Positions 18,549 through 26,640 of a DNA stretch of 64,000 nt are shown here, piece by piece (within the stretch, counting starts at the first letter, position 1; each line of letters begins with the position of its first letter). A program made the position numbers and the translations under genes. The stretch is from Neisseriaceae bacterium TC5R-5. GTDB taxonomy: Bacteria; Pseudomonadota; Gammaproteobacteria; Burkholderiales; Chromobacteriaceae. Location: NCBI GenBank assembly GCA_020830965.2, contig JACCFC020000010.1:58504-122503 (forward strand), written 5' to 3'. The notes beneath the pieces were generated by a model. It searched no databases and had not been told where the DNA came from. It saw only the letters and a program-made list of their open reading frames with translations.

Positions 18549-19499
18549 ATGACTCAACTTATTGACCTCTCGATTGTTATCCCGGTTTACAACGAACAGG
18601 CTGTGTTGCCCGCGCTGTTTGAGCGCTTGTATCCGGTGCTGGATGCGCTGGCGTTACGCTATGAAATTGTCTTTATCAATGATGGCAGCCGCGACAGAAG
18701 TGCTGCCTTGCTATCGGCGCAATTTGAACAACGCCCGGATGTCACCCGCGTGATTCTGTTCAATGGCAATTTTGGTCAGCATCGTGCCATTCTGGCTGGC
18801 TTTGAGTACAGCCGAGGGCAGCGGGTGATCACGCTGGATGCTGATCTGCAAAACCCGCCGGAAGATATTCCGCTGCTATTGGCCGCGATGGAACAGGGCC
18901 ATGATTATGTCGGCTCCATTCGCCGACAACGCCATGACAGCTGGTGGCGACACTGGGCCAGCCGGGCGATGAATGGCCTGCGTGAAAAGCTCACCCATAT
19001 CAAGATGACCGATCAGGGCTGCATGATGCGCGCCTATAGCCGCCGCATCATCGACACGATTAATCAGTGCAATGAGTTGCATACCTTCATCCCGGCACTG
19101 GCTTATCAGTTTGCACAAAATCCGACGGAAGTGGTGGTTGGCCATGAGGAGCGTTTTGCCGGGGAATCCAAATACTCGCTATACAGCCTGATTCGGCTTA
19201 ATTTTGATCTGATGACCGCCTTCTCGCTGGTACCGCTGCAATTATTCTCGCTACTGGGCATGCTGGTAGCCGGTGGCTCCGGCCTACTGGTGGTTTTGCT
19301 ACTGCTGCGTCGACTGATTATCGGCCCGGAGGTAGGGGGGGTATTCACGCTGTTTGCCTTGGTTTTTCTGCTGATTGGTATTGCGCTGTTCGGTATCGGC
19401 TTGCTGGGTGAATATATCGGCCGTATTTATCAGGAGGTACGCGGGCGGCCACGTTATGTGATTGCCGCCGTGCTGGAGCAAAGTGAGGAACCGGTATGA
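18549..19499 (+). CDS. arnC: Undecaprenyl-phosphate Ara4FN transferase ArnC
   Basis: Moves 4-deoxy-4-formamido-L-arabinose from UDP to undecaprenyl phosphate. Family 2 GT-A domain with LSIVIPVYNEQ, FINDGSRDRS and DADLQNPPEDI, and LTHIKMTDQGCMMRAYSR, which fits ArnC, followed by two C-terminal membrane helices and GEYIGRIYQEVRGRPRYV. Length 316-317 residues (E. coli 322). Start ATG at 18546 or 18549. Its end overlaps the formyltransferase start by four bases (ATGA), indicating translational coupling. Confidence 0.92.
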   Translation: MTQLIDLSIVIPVYNEQAVLPALFERLYPVLDALALRYEIVFINDGSRDRSAALLSAQFEQRPDVTRVILFNGNFGQHRAILAGFEYSRGQRVITLDADLQNPPEDIPLLLAAMEQGHDYVGSIRRQRHDSWWRHWASRAMNGLREKLTHIKMTDQGCMMRAYSRRIIDTINQCNELHTFIPALAYQFAQNPTEVVVGHEERFAGESKYSLYSLIRLNFDLMTAFSLVPLQLFSLLGMLVAGGSGLLVVLLLLRRLIIGPEVGGVFTLFALVFLLIGIALFGIGLLGEYIGRIYQEVRGRPRYVIAAVLEQSEEPV

Positions 19500-20458
19500 A
19501 GCGCGCCGTCGTCTTTGCCTATCACAATGTCGGGGTGCGCTGCTTGCAGGCGCTACTGGCGGGCGGCGTACAGGTAGCATTGGTCATCACCCACCGCGAC
19601 AACCCCACCGAGACCATCTGGTTCGCCAGCGTCGCGCAAATAGCCGCCGAGCACGGTATCCCGGTGATCACCCCGGATGACCCGAACACGCCCGAGGTGC
19701 TGGCACAAGTACAGGCGACAAAAGCGGACTTTTTGTTCTCTTTCTACTATCGCCACATGCTCAAACCCGCCTTACTAAACAGCGTCAGCGGCGGCGCTTT
19801 TAATATGCATGGCTCGCTGTTGCCCCAGTATCGTGGCCGCGTGCCGATCAACTGGGCAATTATCGAAGGGGCCAGCGAAACCGGCGCCACGCTGCATGTG
19901 ATGAATAGCAAGCCAGACAATGGCCCCATCGTCGATCAGATGGCGGTACCGATTCTGCCAGATGACAATGCCGCCGAGGTGTTTGCTAAAGTCACCGTCG
20001 CCGCCGAAATGGTGCTGTGGCGCAGCCTGCCGGCACTATTGGCCGGTCAGGCCACGCTACGGCAGCAAGACCTGAGTCAGGGCCGTTATTTTGGTGGGCG
20101 CAAGCCAGAAGATGGTCGCCTGCCGGCGCAAGCCAGCGCCGCACAATTGCATAACTTGATACGGGCGCTGGCTAAGCCTTTTCCCGGTGCATTTGCCGAC
20201 ACCACGGCGGGTAGGCTACTGCTATGGCAAAGTCGTCTCCTGCCTGCGGCTGACGCTGGCGTCAGCCATGCGGAATTACGCCTGGCGCAACAGCAATTAC
20301 AACTTCACAGCGCTGACGGCGGCTGTCTGCTCATCCTGCAAGCTGAGCTCAATGGGCAAGCCTTACAGGCAGACAATTTCCGCACCATGGTTGGCAGTGA
20401 CCGACTGACGCTAGCCAGCGACAACGAATACTTATCCTTTCAAAAGAGCACATCATGA
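19496..20458 (+). CDS. arnA: UDP-Ara4N formyltransferase (separate ArnA N-terminal domain)
   Basis: Formylates UDP-4-amino-4-deoxy-L-arabinose using N10-formyl-tetrahydrofolate. In E. coli this is the first half of the two-domain ArnA (660 residues); here it is a free 320-residue protein. The catalytic triad is present and in register: N103 and H105 in AFNMHGSLLPQYRGR and D141 in PDNGPIVDQ (E. coli N102, H104, D140). It overlaps arnC before it and the decarboxylase gene after it by four bases each, so the two ArnA activities are still made together. Confidence 0.92.
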   Translation: MKRAVVFAYHNVGVRCLQALLAGGVQVALVITHRDNPTETIWFASVAQIAAEHGIPVITPDDPNTPEVLAQVQATKADFLFSFYYRHMLKPALLNSVSGGAFNMHGSLLPQYRGRVPINWAIIEGASETGATLHVMNSKPDNGPIVDQMAVPILPDDNAAEVFAKVTVAAEMVLWRSLPALLAGQATLRQQDLSQGRYFGGRKPEDGRLPAQASAAQLHNLIRALAKPFPGAFADTTAGRLLLWQSRLLPAADAGVSHAELRLAQQQLQLHSADGGCLLILQAELNGQALQADNFRTMVGSDRLTLASDNEYLSFQKSTS

Positions 20459-21498
20459 AAAAAGTCCTCATCCTTGGTGTTAACGGCTTCATCGGCCACC
20501 ACCTGAGCAAGCGCATCATCGAAACCACCGACTGGCACATCTACGGCATGGATATGCACGATGACCGCGTACAGGAATGGAAAGACCATCCACGCTTTCA
20601 TTTCTTTGAGGGCGATATCACCATCAATAAAGAGTGGATTGAATATCACGTCAAAAAGTGCGATGTGGTACTGCCCTTGGTTGCGATTGCCACGCCGTCG
20701 ACTTACGTCAACCATCCGCTACGGGTGTTTGAACTGGATTTTGAAGCTAACTTGCCCATCGTGCGCCAGTGCGTGCAATACCAGAAGCACTTGGTATTCC
20801 CGTCGACTTCCGAGGTGTATGGCATGAGCGCCGATGCGGAATTCGACCCGGAAAACTCCAATCTGGTCTACGGCCCCATCAATAAGCCGCGCTGGATTTA
20901 TGCCTGCTCCAAGCAGCTGATGGACCGTGTCATCCACGCTTACGGCATGGAGCAAGGCCTGAACTACACCCTGTTCCGTCCATTCAACTGGATAGGTGGC
21001 GGTCTCGATAATATCAACACGCCCAAAGAGGGTTCCAGCCGCGTGATCACGCAGTTCCTCGGTCATATTGTGCGTGGCGAAACCATCAAACTGGTAGATG
21101 GCGGCCAGCAAAAGCGTGCCTTTACCTATGTGGATGACGGTATTAGCGCGCTGATGAAAATTATCGACAACCCCAACGGTATCGCCAGTGGCCAGATCTA
21201 CAATATCGGCAACCCCGGCAATAACCACTCTATCCGCGAGCTGGCCGATATGATGCTGCAACTGGCACGCGTGTATCCGGAATATCAGCTGAATGCCGAT
21301 CAGGTACGCATCGAAGAAACCACGGCCGGGGCTTACTACGGCAAGGGTTATCAGGATGTGCAAAACCGCGTGCCCAAAATCGCCAACACCATGGCCGATC
21401 TAGCCTGGCAGCCACAGGTCGGCATGGCAGATGCCCTGAAAGGCATTTACGACTACTACCGCGATCAGGTAGCCGCCAGCCGTGATTTGTCAGTGTAA
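20455..21498 (+). CDS. arnA: UDP-glucuronate oxidative decarboxylase (separate ArnA C-terminal domain)
   Basis: Extended SDR that oxidises and decarboxylates UDP-glucuronate to UDP-4-keto-pentose, the first committed step of L-Ara4N synthesis. 347 residues, matching the C-terminal half of E. coli ArnA. It shows ILGVNGFIGHHLSKRI (NAD loop), PSTSEVYGMS with the catalytic Ser-Glu pair, YACSKQLMDR (YxxxK), LFRPFNWIGGGLDN and GGQQKRAFTYVDDG with the Arg proposed to be an acid. UDP-glucuronate would come from Ugd at 55448. Confidence 0.93.
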   Translation: MKKVLILGVNGFIGHHLSKRIIETTDWHIYGMDMHDDRVQEWKDHPRFHFFEGDITINKEWIEYHVKKCDVVLPLVAIATPSTYVNHPLRVFELDFEANLPIVRQCVQYQKHLVFPSTSEVYGMSADAEFDPENSNLVYGPINKPRWIYACSKQLMDRVIHAYGMEQGLNYTLFRPFNWIGGGLDNINTPKEGSSRVITQFLGHIVRGETIKLVDGGQQKRAFTYVDDGISALMKIIDNPNGIASGQIYNIGNPGNNHSIRELADMMLQLARVYPEYQLNADQVRIEETTAGAYYGKGYQDVQNRVPKIANTMADLAWQPQVGMADALKGIYDYYRDQVAASRDLSV

Positions 21499-21508
21499 TG
21501 TAAGCACG

Positions 21509-22408
21509 ATGAAAAAACTCGCGCTAAAAATTGATGTGGACACTTGGCGCGGCACGCGTGAAGGCGTGCCGCTGCTGGTCAATCTGCTCAAGAAATATCA
21601 GGCCAATGCCACTTTTTTGTTCAGCCTGGGCCCGGATCATACCGGTCGGGCGATCAAGCGCGTGTTCCGCAAAGGTTTTTTGCAAAAGGTATCGCGCACC
21701 TCGGTCGTCGAGCACTACGGCATCCGCACCCTGTTATATGGCACGGTACTGCCGGGGCCGGACATCGGTAAGCGCGAAGCTGCGCTGCTGCGTTCGGTGC
21801 GCGATCAGGGCTTTGAAGTGGGCATCCACACCTGGGATCACATCAAGTGGCAGGACTATGTAGCAGGCAAAGATGCCGCTTGGACACGGCGTGAAATGGA
21901 TAAAGCAGCACAGCGCTTTAGCCAGATCTTTGGCTGCGCACCGCACACCCATGGTGCGGCGGGCTGGCAAATCAACGATGCCGCCCTCGCCTACGAACGC
22001 GAGTTGGGCATGCTGTATGCGTCGGATGGCCGGGGTCAGTGCCCATTCCAACCAGTCGATGCCGCAGGACAGCCGCTAGGTGTGCCGCAACTGCCCACCA
22101 CCCTGCCCACCTTGGATGAGTTGATTGGCCTGGATGGCCTGGATGCCGATAATGTGCACCAGCACTTATTGGGCCTGACCGAACACCCACCGGCTAGCGG
22201 CCATGTCTATACCTTGCATGCCGAGTTGGAAGGCATGCGCCTGAGCCACACTTTTGAGCAGCTGCTACGCGGCTGGCAGCAGCAGGGCTATCAGTTATGC
22301 AGTTGTCTGGAATTATTTCATAGCCTGGATCAATATAGCTTGCCGATGGGCAGGGTCATCATGGGCGAGATAGCGGGCCGTAGCGGCACGCTGGCCTTGC
22401 AGGCTTAA
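21509..22408 (+). CDS. arnD: 4-deoxy-4-formamido-L-arabinose-phosphoundecaprenol deformylase ArnD
   Basis: NodB-type polysaccharide deacetylase that removes the formyl group after transfer to undecaprenyl phosphate, making the ArnC step irreversible. The ATG at 21509 (MKKLALKIDVDTWRGT) gives 299 residues (E. coli 296). The metal-site motifs are KIDVDTWRG (catalytic Asp) and GIHTWDHIKWQDY (two metal His). Also seen are FLFSLGPDH and YTLHAELEGM. Last gene of the arn cluster; arnB, the aminotransferase, does not follow and was not found in the window. Confidence 0.94.
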   Translation: MKKLALKIDVDTWRGTREGVPLLVNLLKKYQANATFLFSLGPDHTGRAIKRVFRKGFLQKVSRTSVVEHYGIRTLLYGTVLPGPDIGKREAALLRSVRDQGFEVGIHTWDHIKWQDYVAGKDAAWTRREMDKAAQRFSQIFGCAPHTHGAAGWQINDAALAYERELGMLYASDGRGQCPFQPVDAAGQPLGVPQLPTTLPTLDELIGLDGLDADNVHQHLLGLTEHPPASGHVYTLHAELEGMRLSHTFEQLLRGWQQQGYQLCSCLELFHSLDQYSLPMGRVIMGEIAGRSGTLALQA

Positions 22409-22481
22409 CACACCAGTCTTAGCGCCGCTCGCTGCTTATTAGTAAGCAGCGAGCGTAGCAGAATGCAAAATCAAACCACGC

Positions 22482-22700
22482 TTAAGTTCGCAAGGGCAGA
22501 TGCCCGGCCAGCGAATTGATCTTCTGTAGCGCGCGCCGAAAACGGGCATGCGCCCGCGACACGGTGGATTCGCTGATATCCATTTGCTGCGCGGCAAAAT
22601 AACCACTCATACGCTCCACCTCCATCAACCACACGGCTTCGCGTGAACGTTTCTTTAAACCGATCAGGTCGGCCACCAGATTAAAGTCGTCGATACGCAT
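22482..22700 (-). CDS. Small helix-turn-helix protein (sigma-70 region 4 / TrfB-like)
   Basis: 72 residues. Residues 20-60 look like a helix-turn-helix: REAVWLMEVERMSGYFAAQQMDISESTVSRAHARFRRAL, in which ISESTVSRAHARF fits a recognition helix. This resembles sigma-factor region 4 and the short TrfB/KorA-type DNA-binding proteins. A GAAGGAG ribosome-binding site precedes the ATG. No partner gene is adjacent. Probable small regulator; the family is not certain, and a chance open frame cannot be fully excluded. Confidence 0.5.
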   Translation of the reverse strand: MRIDDFNLVADLIGLKKRSREAVWLMEVERMSGYFAAQQMDISESTVSRAHARFRRALQKINSLAGHLPLRT

Positions 22701-22870
22701 GATGTTATTCTCCTTCGAAGCTTCGTTTTTTCAGCGTAGAAACTTGCACAAAAAATGCAAGCCTGGATTGGGGCAACGCCGTAACTATCCTACCTGGTGG
22801 GTATCTCATTTGCTGCTAGCCTTGGCAACTGATCGTTAGGACGGCTGCAGGCGAAGGGTATTGGATTAAA

Positions 22871-22985
22871 AGCCGCTGACAAAACGTCGAAGAGCACCTG
22901 AGCCGAGGCGCGCCGACGCAGACAGTACAAGTGTTACGGCAAGGAGGTGCAACGCTGGATCAGGGGTTTGCTTAGCGGCTCTTAA
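22871..22985. repeat. About 115-bp palindrome-ended interspersed repeat, copy A
   Basis: Starts near attaaaagccgctgac and ends ttagcggctcttaat, giving terminal inverted repeats close to ATTAAGAGCCGCTA. The core, gacgcagacagta...acggcaaggaggtgcaacg, is shared with copies at 31588-31702 and 36432-36551 and with partial copies at 27931 and 41866. It lies 18 bases downstream of the yefM-like stop. The terminal palindromes and size suggest a non-coding MITE-type element. Confidence 0.8.
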
Positions 22986-23004
22986 TCTGCATCGTCCGCG
23001 TCGA

Positions 23005-23262
23005 TCAACGTTCGGCTGCTGAGCTCCCCTTTTTCAAGTTTGCAATCGACTCAGTCAAACGACGCGCATTGCTCGGGGAGCGCAGCAGATAAGCCGTTGC
23101 TTCCAATGCGTTGTAATCCGCCAAGGACATCATCACCACCGGCTCACCACGCTGGGTGGCAATGATCACCGGAGCACGATCATCATTCACTTTACGCATG
23201 ACTTCGGCCAAATACTGACGGGTATAGCTATAGCTTAAGGCGTCCTTTATATTTTCCTGCAA
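23005..23262 (-). CDS. YefM/Phd-family antitoxin without an adjacent toxin
   Basis: 85 residues of the Phd/YefM antitoxin family: SYTRQYLAEVMRKVNDDRAPVIIATQRGEPVVMMSLADYNALEATAYLLRSPSNARRLTESI. The N-terminal part binds operator DNA as a dimer and the C-terminal part would cover a YoeB-type toxin. YoeB genes normally start at or just after the antitoxin stop; here a repeat (22871-22985) begins 18 bases after it and no toxin frame exists. Either the toxin was lost when the repeat inserted or the antitoxin acts alone. Confidence 0.85.
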   Translation of the reverse strand: MQENIKDALSYSYTRQYLAEVMRKVNDDRAPVIIATQRGEPVVMMSLADYNALEATAYLLRSPSNARRLTESIANLKKGSSAAER

Positions 23263-23292
23263 GATTGTACTTATTACTGCACTTTCTTTTGG

Positions 23293-24561
23293 CTATGCTT
23301 GCCGACTTTCCATCTGTCCTTGGGCCTGTAACCAATGCACCACCCCCTGCGCCGCCACCCGGCCAGTAGCCAGACAGGCCGTCAGTAAATAGCCACCGGT
23401 AGGTGCTTCCCAGTCCAGCATTTCACCCGCACAAAACACCCCGGGCAAGGCTTTGAGCATCAAGTGCTCATCCAGCGCAGCAAAGCTCACTCCGCCAGCG
23501 GTGCTGATGGCTTCATCCAGCGGGCGTGGACGCAGCAAACGCAGTGGCAAGGCTTTAATCGCCCGTGCCAGTTCGGCCATATCATTAAATTGTTGCTTGC
23601 TTAAACACTCGTGCAGTAGCCCGACTTTTACCCCTTTCAGACCAAGACGGCTTTGCAGATGGCTGGAGAGCGAACGCGAGCCGCGCGGATGCGTGACAGC
23701 AGCGTGTACCCAGTCGGCGCTGCGATCCGGCAGCAAATCCAAATAGGCCAGCGTGCTGCCGTGAGCGCTGATACTGTCGCGCAGCAAAGCCGCCGCAGCA
23801 TAAATCAGGCTTCCTTCCACACCGCTAGCGGTAATGACAAACTCGCCGGCACGCTGCAAGCTTTGCCCGGACGGGCCAGTACAGCTTAATCGCACCGACT
23901 TGAGCGGTGTACCGGCAAATTTGTCGGCAAAGTGCGGACTCCAATCCGCATCAAAGCCACAGTTGGCTGCTTGTAAGGGGCTAAGTGCGATACCGCGCTG
24001 CTGTAGCCAAGGCCACCAGGCCCCATCGGAGCCAAACTTCTGCCAACTGCCACCGCCAAGCGCCAGCAATACCACATCCGCGCTCAGTAACTGCTCTCCA
24101 TGCGGGCTGGTCAAATAGGGCTGGCCCGACGCATTCCAGCCTTGCCAGCGGTGGCGCACATGGAAGCTCACCCCGGCAGCCCGTAAGCGACTAAGCCAGG
24201 CCCGCAGCAAGGGGGCAGCTTTCATTTCTCGCGGGAAAACCCGGCCTGAACTACCAACAAAGGTCTCCACCCCCAGGCCCTGCGCCCAGGCGCGGACCGC
24301 GCTGCCATCAAAAGCCGCTAGCCAGGGGCCAAGTTCAGCACTGCGCTCGGCATAACGGCTGAGAAATAAGTCCGATGCTTCCGAGTGGGTGATATTGAGG
24401 CCACCAACACCAGCCAGTAAAAACTTGCGGCCAACGGAGGGCATCGCCTCGTAAACCGCCACCTGTAGCCCATGCTCGACCAAGACCTCTGCGGCCATCA
24501 GGCCGGCCGGGCCACCACCGATAATCGCGACGCGTGCGGTGGCTTGACTGGATGTCGTCAT
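23293..24561 (-). CDS. NAD(P)/FAD-dependent oxidoreductase, HI0933/YhiN-like flavoprotein
   Basis: 422-residue flavoprotein. FAD-binding motif VAIIGGGPAGLMAAEVL at residues 11-27, then GRKFLLAGVGGLNITHSE, VGSSGRVFPREMKAAPLLRAWL and a C-terminal FCAGEMLDWEAPTGGYLLTACLATGR that closes the FAD site. This is the HI0933/BaiN-like family (the subgroup starting GGGPAGL...GGLNITHSE), whose substrate in most bacteria is unknown. Single gene on the minus strand between the antitoxin and the divergent acyl-CoA dehydrogenase gene. Confidence 0.85.
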   Translation of the reverse strand: MTTSSQATARVAIIGGGPAGLMAAEVLVEHGLQVAVYEAMPSVGRKFLLAGVGGLNITHSEASDLFLSRYAERSAELGPWLAAFDGSAVRAWAQGLGVETFVGSSGRVFPREMKAAPLLRAWLSRLRAAGVSFHVRHRWQGWNASGQPYLTSPHGEQLLSADVVLLALGGGSWQKFGSDGAWWPWLQQRGIALSPLQAANCGFDADWSPHFADKFAGTPLKSVRLSCTGPSGQSLQRAGEFVITASGVEGSLIYAAAALLRDSISAHGSTLAYLDLLPDRSADWVHAAVTHPRGSRSLSSHLQSRLGLKGVKVGLLHECLSKQQFNDMAELARAIKALPLRLLRPRPLDEAISTAGGVSFAALDEHLMLKALPGVFCAGEMLDWEAPTGGYLLTACLATGRVAAQGVVHWLQAQGQMESRQA

Positions 24562-24772
24562 CTGCTATTTGCCTTTCTGATATTGCCTCAGTCTGCGAAC
24601 AGACTGGATTAAGTGCCGGCGATTTTAGCAGCTATGCGATAGAACGATGATGAAACCCCGCGCCATTATCAGCCGCTTGACTACCCATCCTGTCACTGAC
24701 ACAGCAGATGACGATAGTCCGTTACAAATAAATCCAAAGGCATAATAAATAGATACTTATTAGCACAAACGA

Positions 24773-24802
24773 TTGACGAGCAAAGCCGGTTTTGCTTACT
24801 GT
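24773..24802 (+). promoter_or_regulatory. Possible sigma-70 promoter of the acyl-CoA dehydrogenase gene
   Basis: TTGACG at 24773-24778 and TACTGT at 24797-24802 are separated by 18 bases, about 50 bases before the ATG at 24853. The region between the two divergent genes is AT-rich, as expected for a promoter. Box match only. Confidence 0.3.
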
Positions 24803-24852
24803 ATTAGCCAGCCTTGGTCTTAGGCTAGGCACGCTCAGAGGAGAAACTGGCG

Positions 24853-26640
24853 ATGAATACAGATAAGAACAACAACTTAGCAGCAAGCAATCACAATGCG
24901 GGTGAGACAGCAACAGCTAACAATATCCCCGATAGCCAGGGCGGTAATTTTTTTACAGCCGACCCCGACCTGGCCGCCCTATTACGCTTACACCTCGGGC
25001 CAGAGCAATACCAATCGGTAGCCCGCCAATTGCATGATCTGGGGCAACGCATCTGCGGCGAGCTGGACACGCTGGCACAAAGTGCCGACCGCAACCCGCC
25101 GATTTTGCACGTGCGCACCCGCCGTGCAGAGGCGCTGGATTACATCGAAAAACATCCCGACTTTATCGCGCTGGAAAAAGTGGCCTATGCCGAGCTAGGC
25201 TTAGCTTCACTCAGCCATGTCGCGGATGGGCCGCCCCCCTTGCTCAAGTACGCACTAACCTATCTGTTCGTTCAGGCAGAATTCGGCCTGTGCTGCCCGG
25301 TCAGCATGACCGACTCACTCACCCGCACATTATGCAAATTCGGCAGCCCCGAGCTGATCGCCCGCTATCTGCCCCATCTGAGTTCGCGTGAGTTTGACAA
25401 GCTGTACCAGGGGGCGATGTTTATGACCGAGCAGAAAGCGGGTTCCGATGTCGGCCAAATCGAAACCCGGGCGCGCCATAGTGAATATCCGGACGGCAGC
25501 CACCGCTGGCAGCTGTTTGGCGACAAATGGTTCTGCTCCAACCCGGATGCTGACCTCGCCATGGTATTGGCCCGGCCAGAAGGCGCACCGGACGGTATAG
25601 CTGGTCTAGGTTTATTCCTGCTGCCCAAAACCCTGCCGAATGGCCAGCGCAATGCTTACCGGATTATCCGGCTGAAATCCAAGCTGGGCACCCGCTCAAT
25701 GGCCAGTGGCGAAATTGCGCTAGAAGGCGCGGATGCTTATCTGCTGGGCGAAATTGGCCGCGGCTTCCAGCAGATGGCCGATATGATCAATATGTCGCGC
25801 CTGTCCAATGGTGTGCGCGCAGCCGGCCTGATGCGGCGGGCACTTTCCGAAGCACTGCATGTAGCACGCCATCGCCAAGCATTTGGACGCCGACTGATCG
25901 ACATGCCGCTGATGCAGCGCCAGCTGCTCAAAATGACCTTGCCCACCGAACAGGCACGCTCAATGTTTATGCAAACCGCGCTGATGCTGGCGCGCGCCGA
26001 TGCCGGCGAACGCGACGCACAACTGTGCGTGCGCATTCTCACCCCGCTGATCAAGTTCCGCGCCTGCCGCGATGCACGCCGCGTCACGGGCGATGCGATG
26101 GAAGTACGTGGCGGCCTGGGTTATATCGAAGAATGGAGCGATGCCCGTCTGGTTCGTGATGCCCATTTAGGTTCGATTTGGGAGGGCACCAGCAATATTG
26201 TCGCGCTAGATATTGCCCGCGCCTGCAAACGTGCTGGCGCACTGGAGCCGCTACGCAATTTTGCGCTAAGCATGCTGGAACGTGCCCAACTACCGGCAGC
26301 CAGCAGCAATCTGCTCAGAAGTATTTTCAATCGCAGCTGCAATAATCTGGCCCGCGTCGCCAACGAAGGCGAAGACCAGCACGTGCGCCAGGCCGGCAGT
26401 GCCTTGTATAACGCTATCACCGCCGTATTCATGGCCTGCGAAGCCGCGCAGCTGGCGCCTAATTTCCGCCGTCTGGCCCTTGCCCATCTGGTGTTACGCC
26501 ATCGCCTGCTCCCGGTCGACCCGCTAGCACTGGCAAGCGCCGCAGACCCCTCCGCTGCCGATATGCTGGCCCTGCTGGAATCCCAGCCACTATCGCTGGA
26601 CGCAGCGATGAGCTATTTGCCGACAGGAGAAGCAGCATGA
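24853..26640 (+). CDS. Acyl-CoA dehydrogenase, AidB-like long form
   Basis: FAD enzyme of 595 residues, longer than ordinary acyl-CoA dehydrogenases (about 380) and nearer to the AidB/isovaleryl-type long subgroup. Seen: MTEQKAGSDVGQIETRAR, GDKWFCSNPDADLAMVLARPEG, KLGTRSMASGEIALEGADAYLLG, RHRQAFGRRLIDMPLMQRQL, EVRGGLGYIEEWSDARLVRDA and WEGTSNIVALDIAR, where the Glu sits at the usual catalytic position. A helical C-terminal extension of about 120 residues follows. Overlaps the CoA-transferase gene by four bases, so the two probably act on the same substrate, first activated to a CoA ester and then oxidised. Confidence 0.85.
   Translation: MNTDKNNNLAASNHNAGETATANNIPDSQGGNFFTADPDLAALLRLHLGPEQYQSVARQLHDLGQRICGELDTLAQSADRNPPILHVRTRRAEALDYIEKHPDFIALEKVAYAELGLASLSHVADGPPPLLKYALTYLFVQAEFGLCCPVSMTDSLTRTLCKFGSPELIARYLPHLSSREFDKLYQGAMFMTEQKAGSDVGQIETRARHSEYPDGSHRWQLFGDKWFCSNPDADLAMVLARPEGAPDGIAGLGLFLLPKTLPNGQRNAYRIIRLKSKLGTRSMASGEIALEGADAYLLGEIGRGFQQMADMINMSRLSNGVRAAGLMRRALSEALHVARHRQAFGRRLIDMPLMQRQLLKMTLPTEQARSMFMQTALMLARADAGERDAQLCVRILTPLIKFRACRDARRVTGDAMEVRGGLGYIEEWSDARLVRDAHLGSIWEGTSNIVALDIARACKRAGALEPLRNFALSMLERAQLPAASSNLLRSIFNRSCNNLARVANEGEDQHVRQAGSALYNAITAVFMACEAAQLAPNFRRLALAHLVLRHRLLPVDPLALASAADPSAADMLALLESQPLSLDAAMSYLPTGEAA

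Noticed and set aside
20719..21363. 214-residue minus-strand frame inside the ArnA decarboxylase gene
   Set aside because: Antisense shadow of a gene with clear catalytic motifs; no ribosome-binding site or family likeness.
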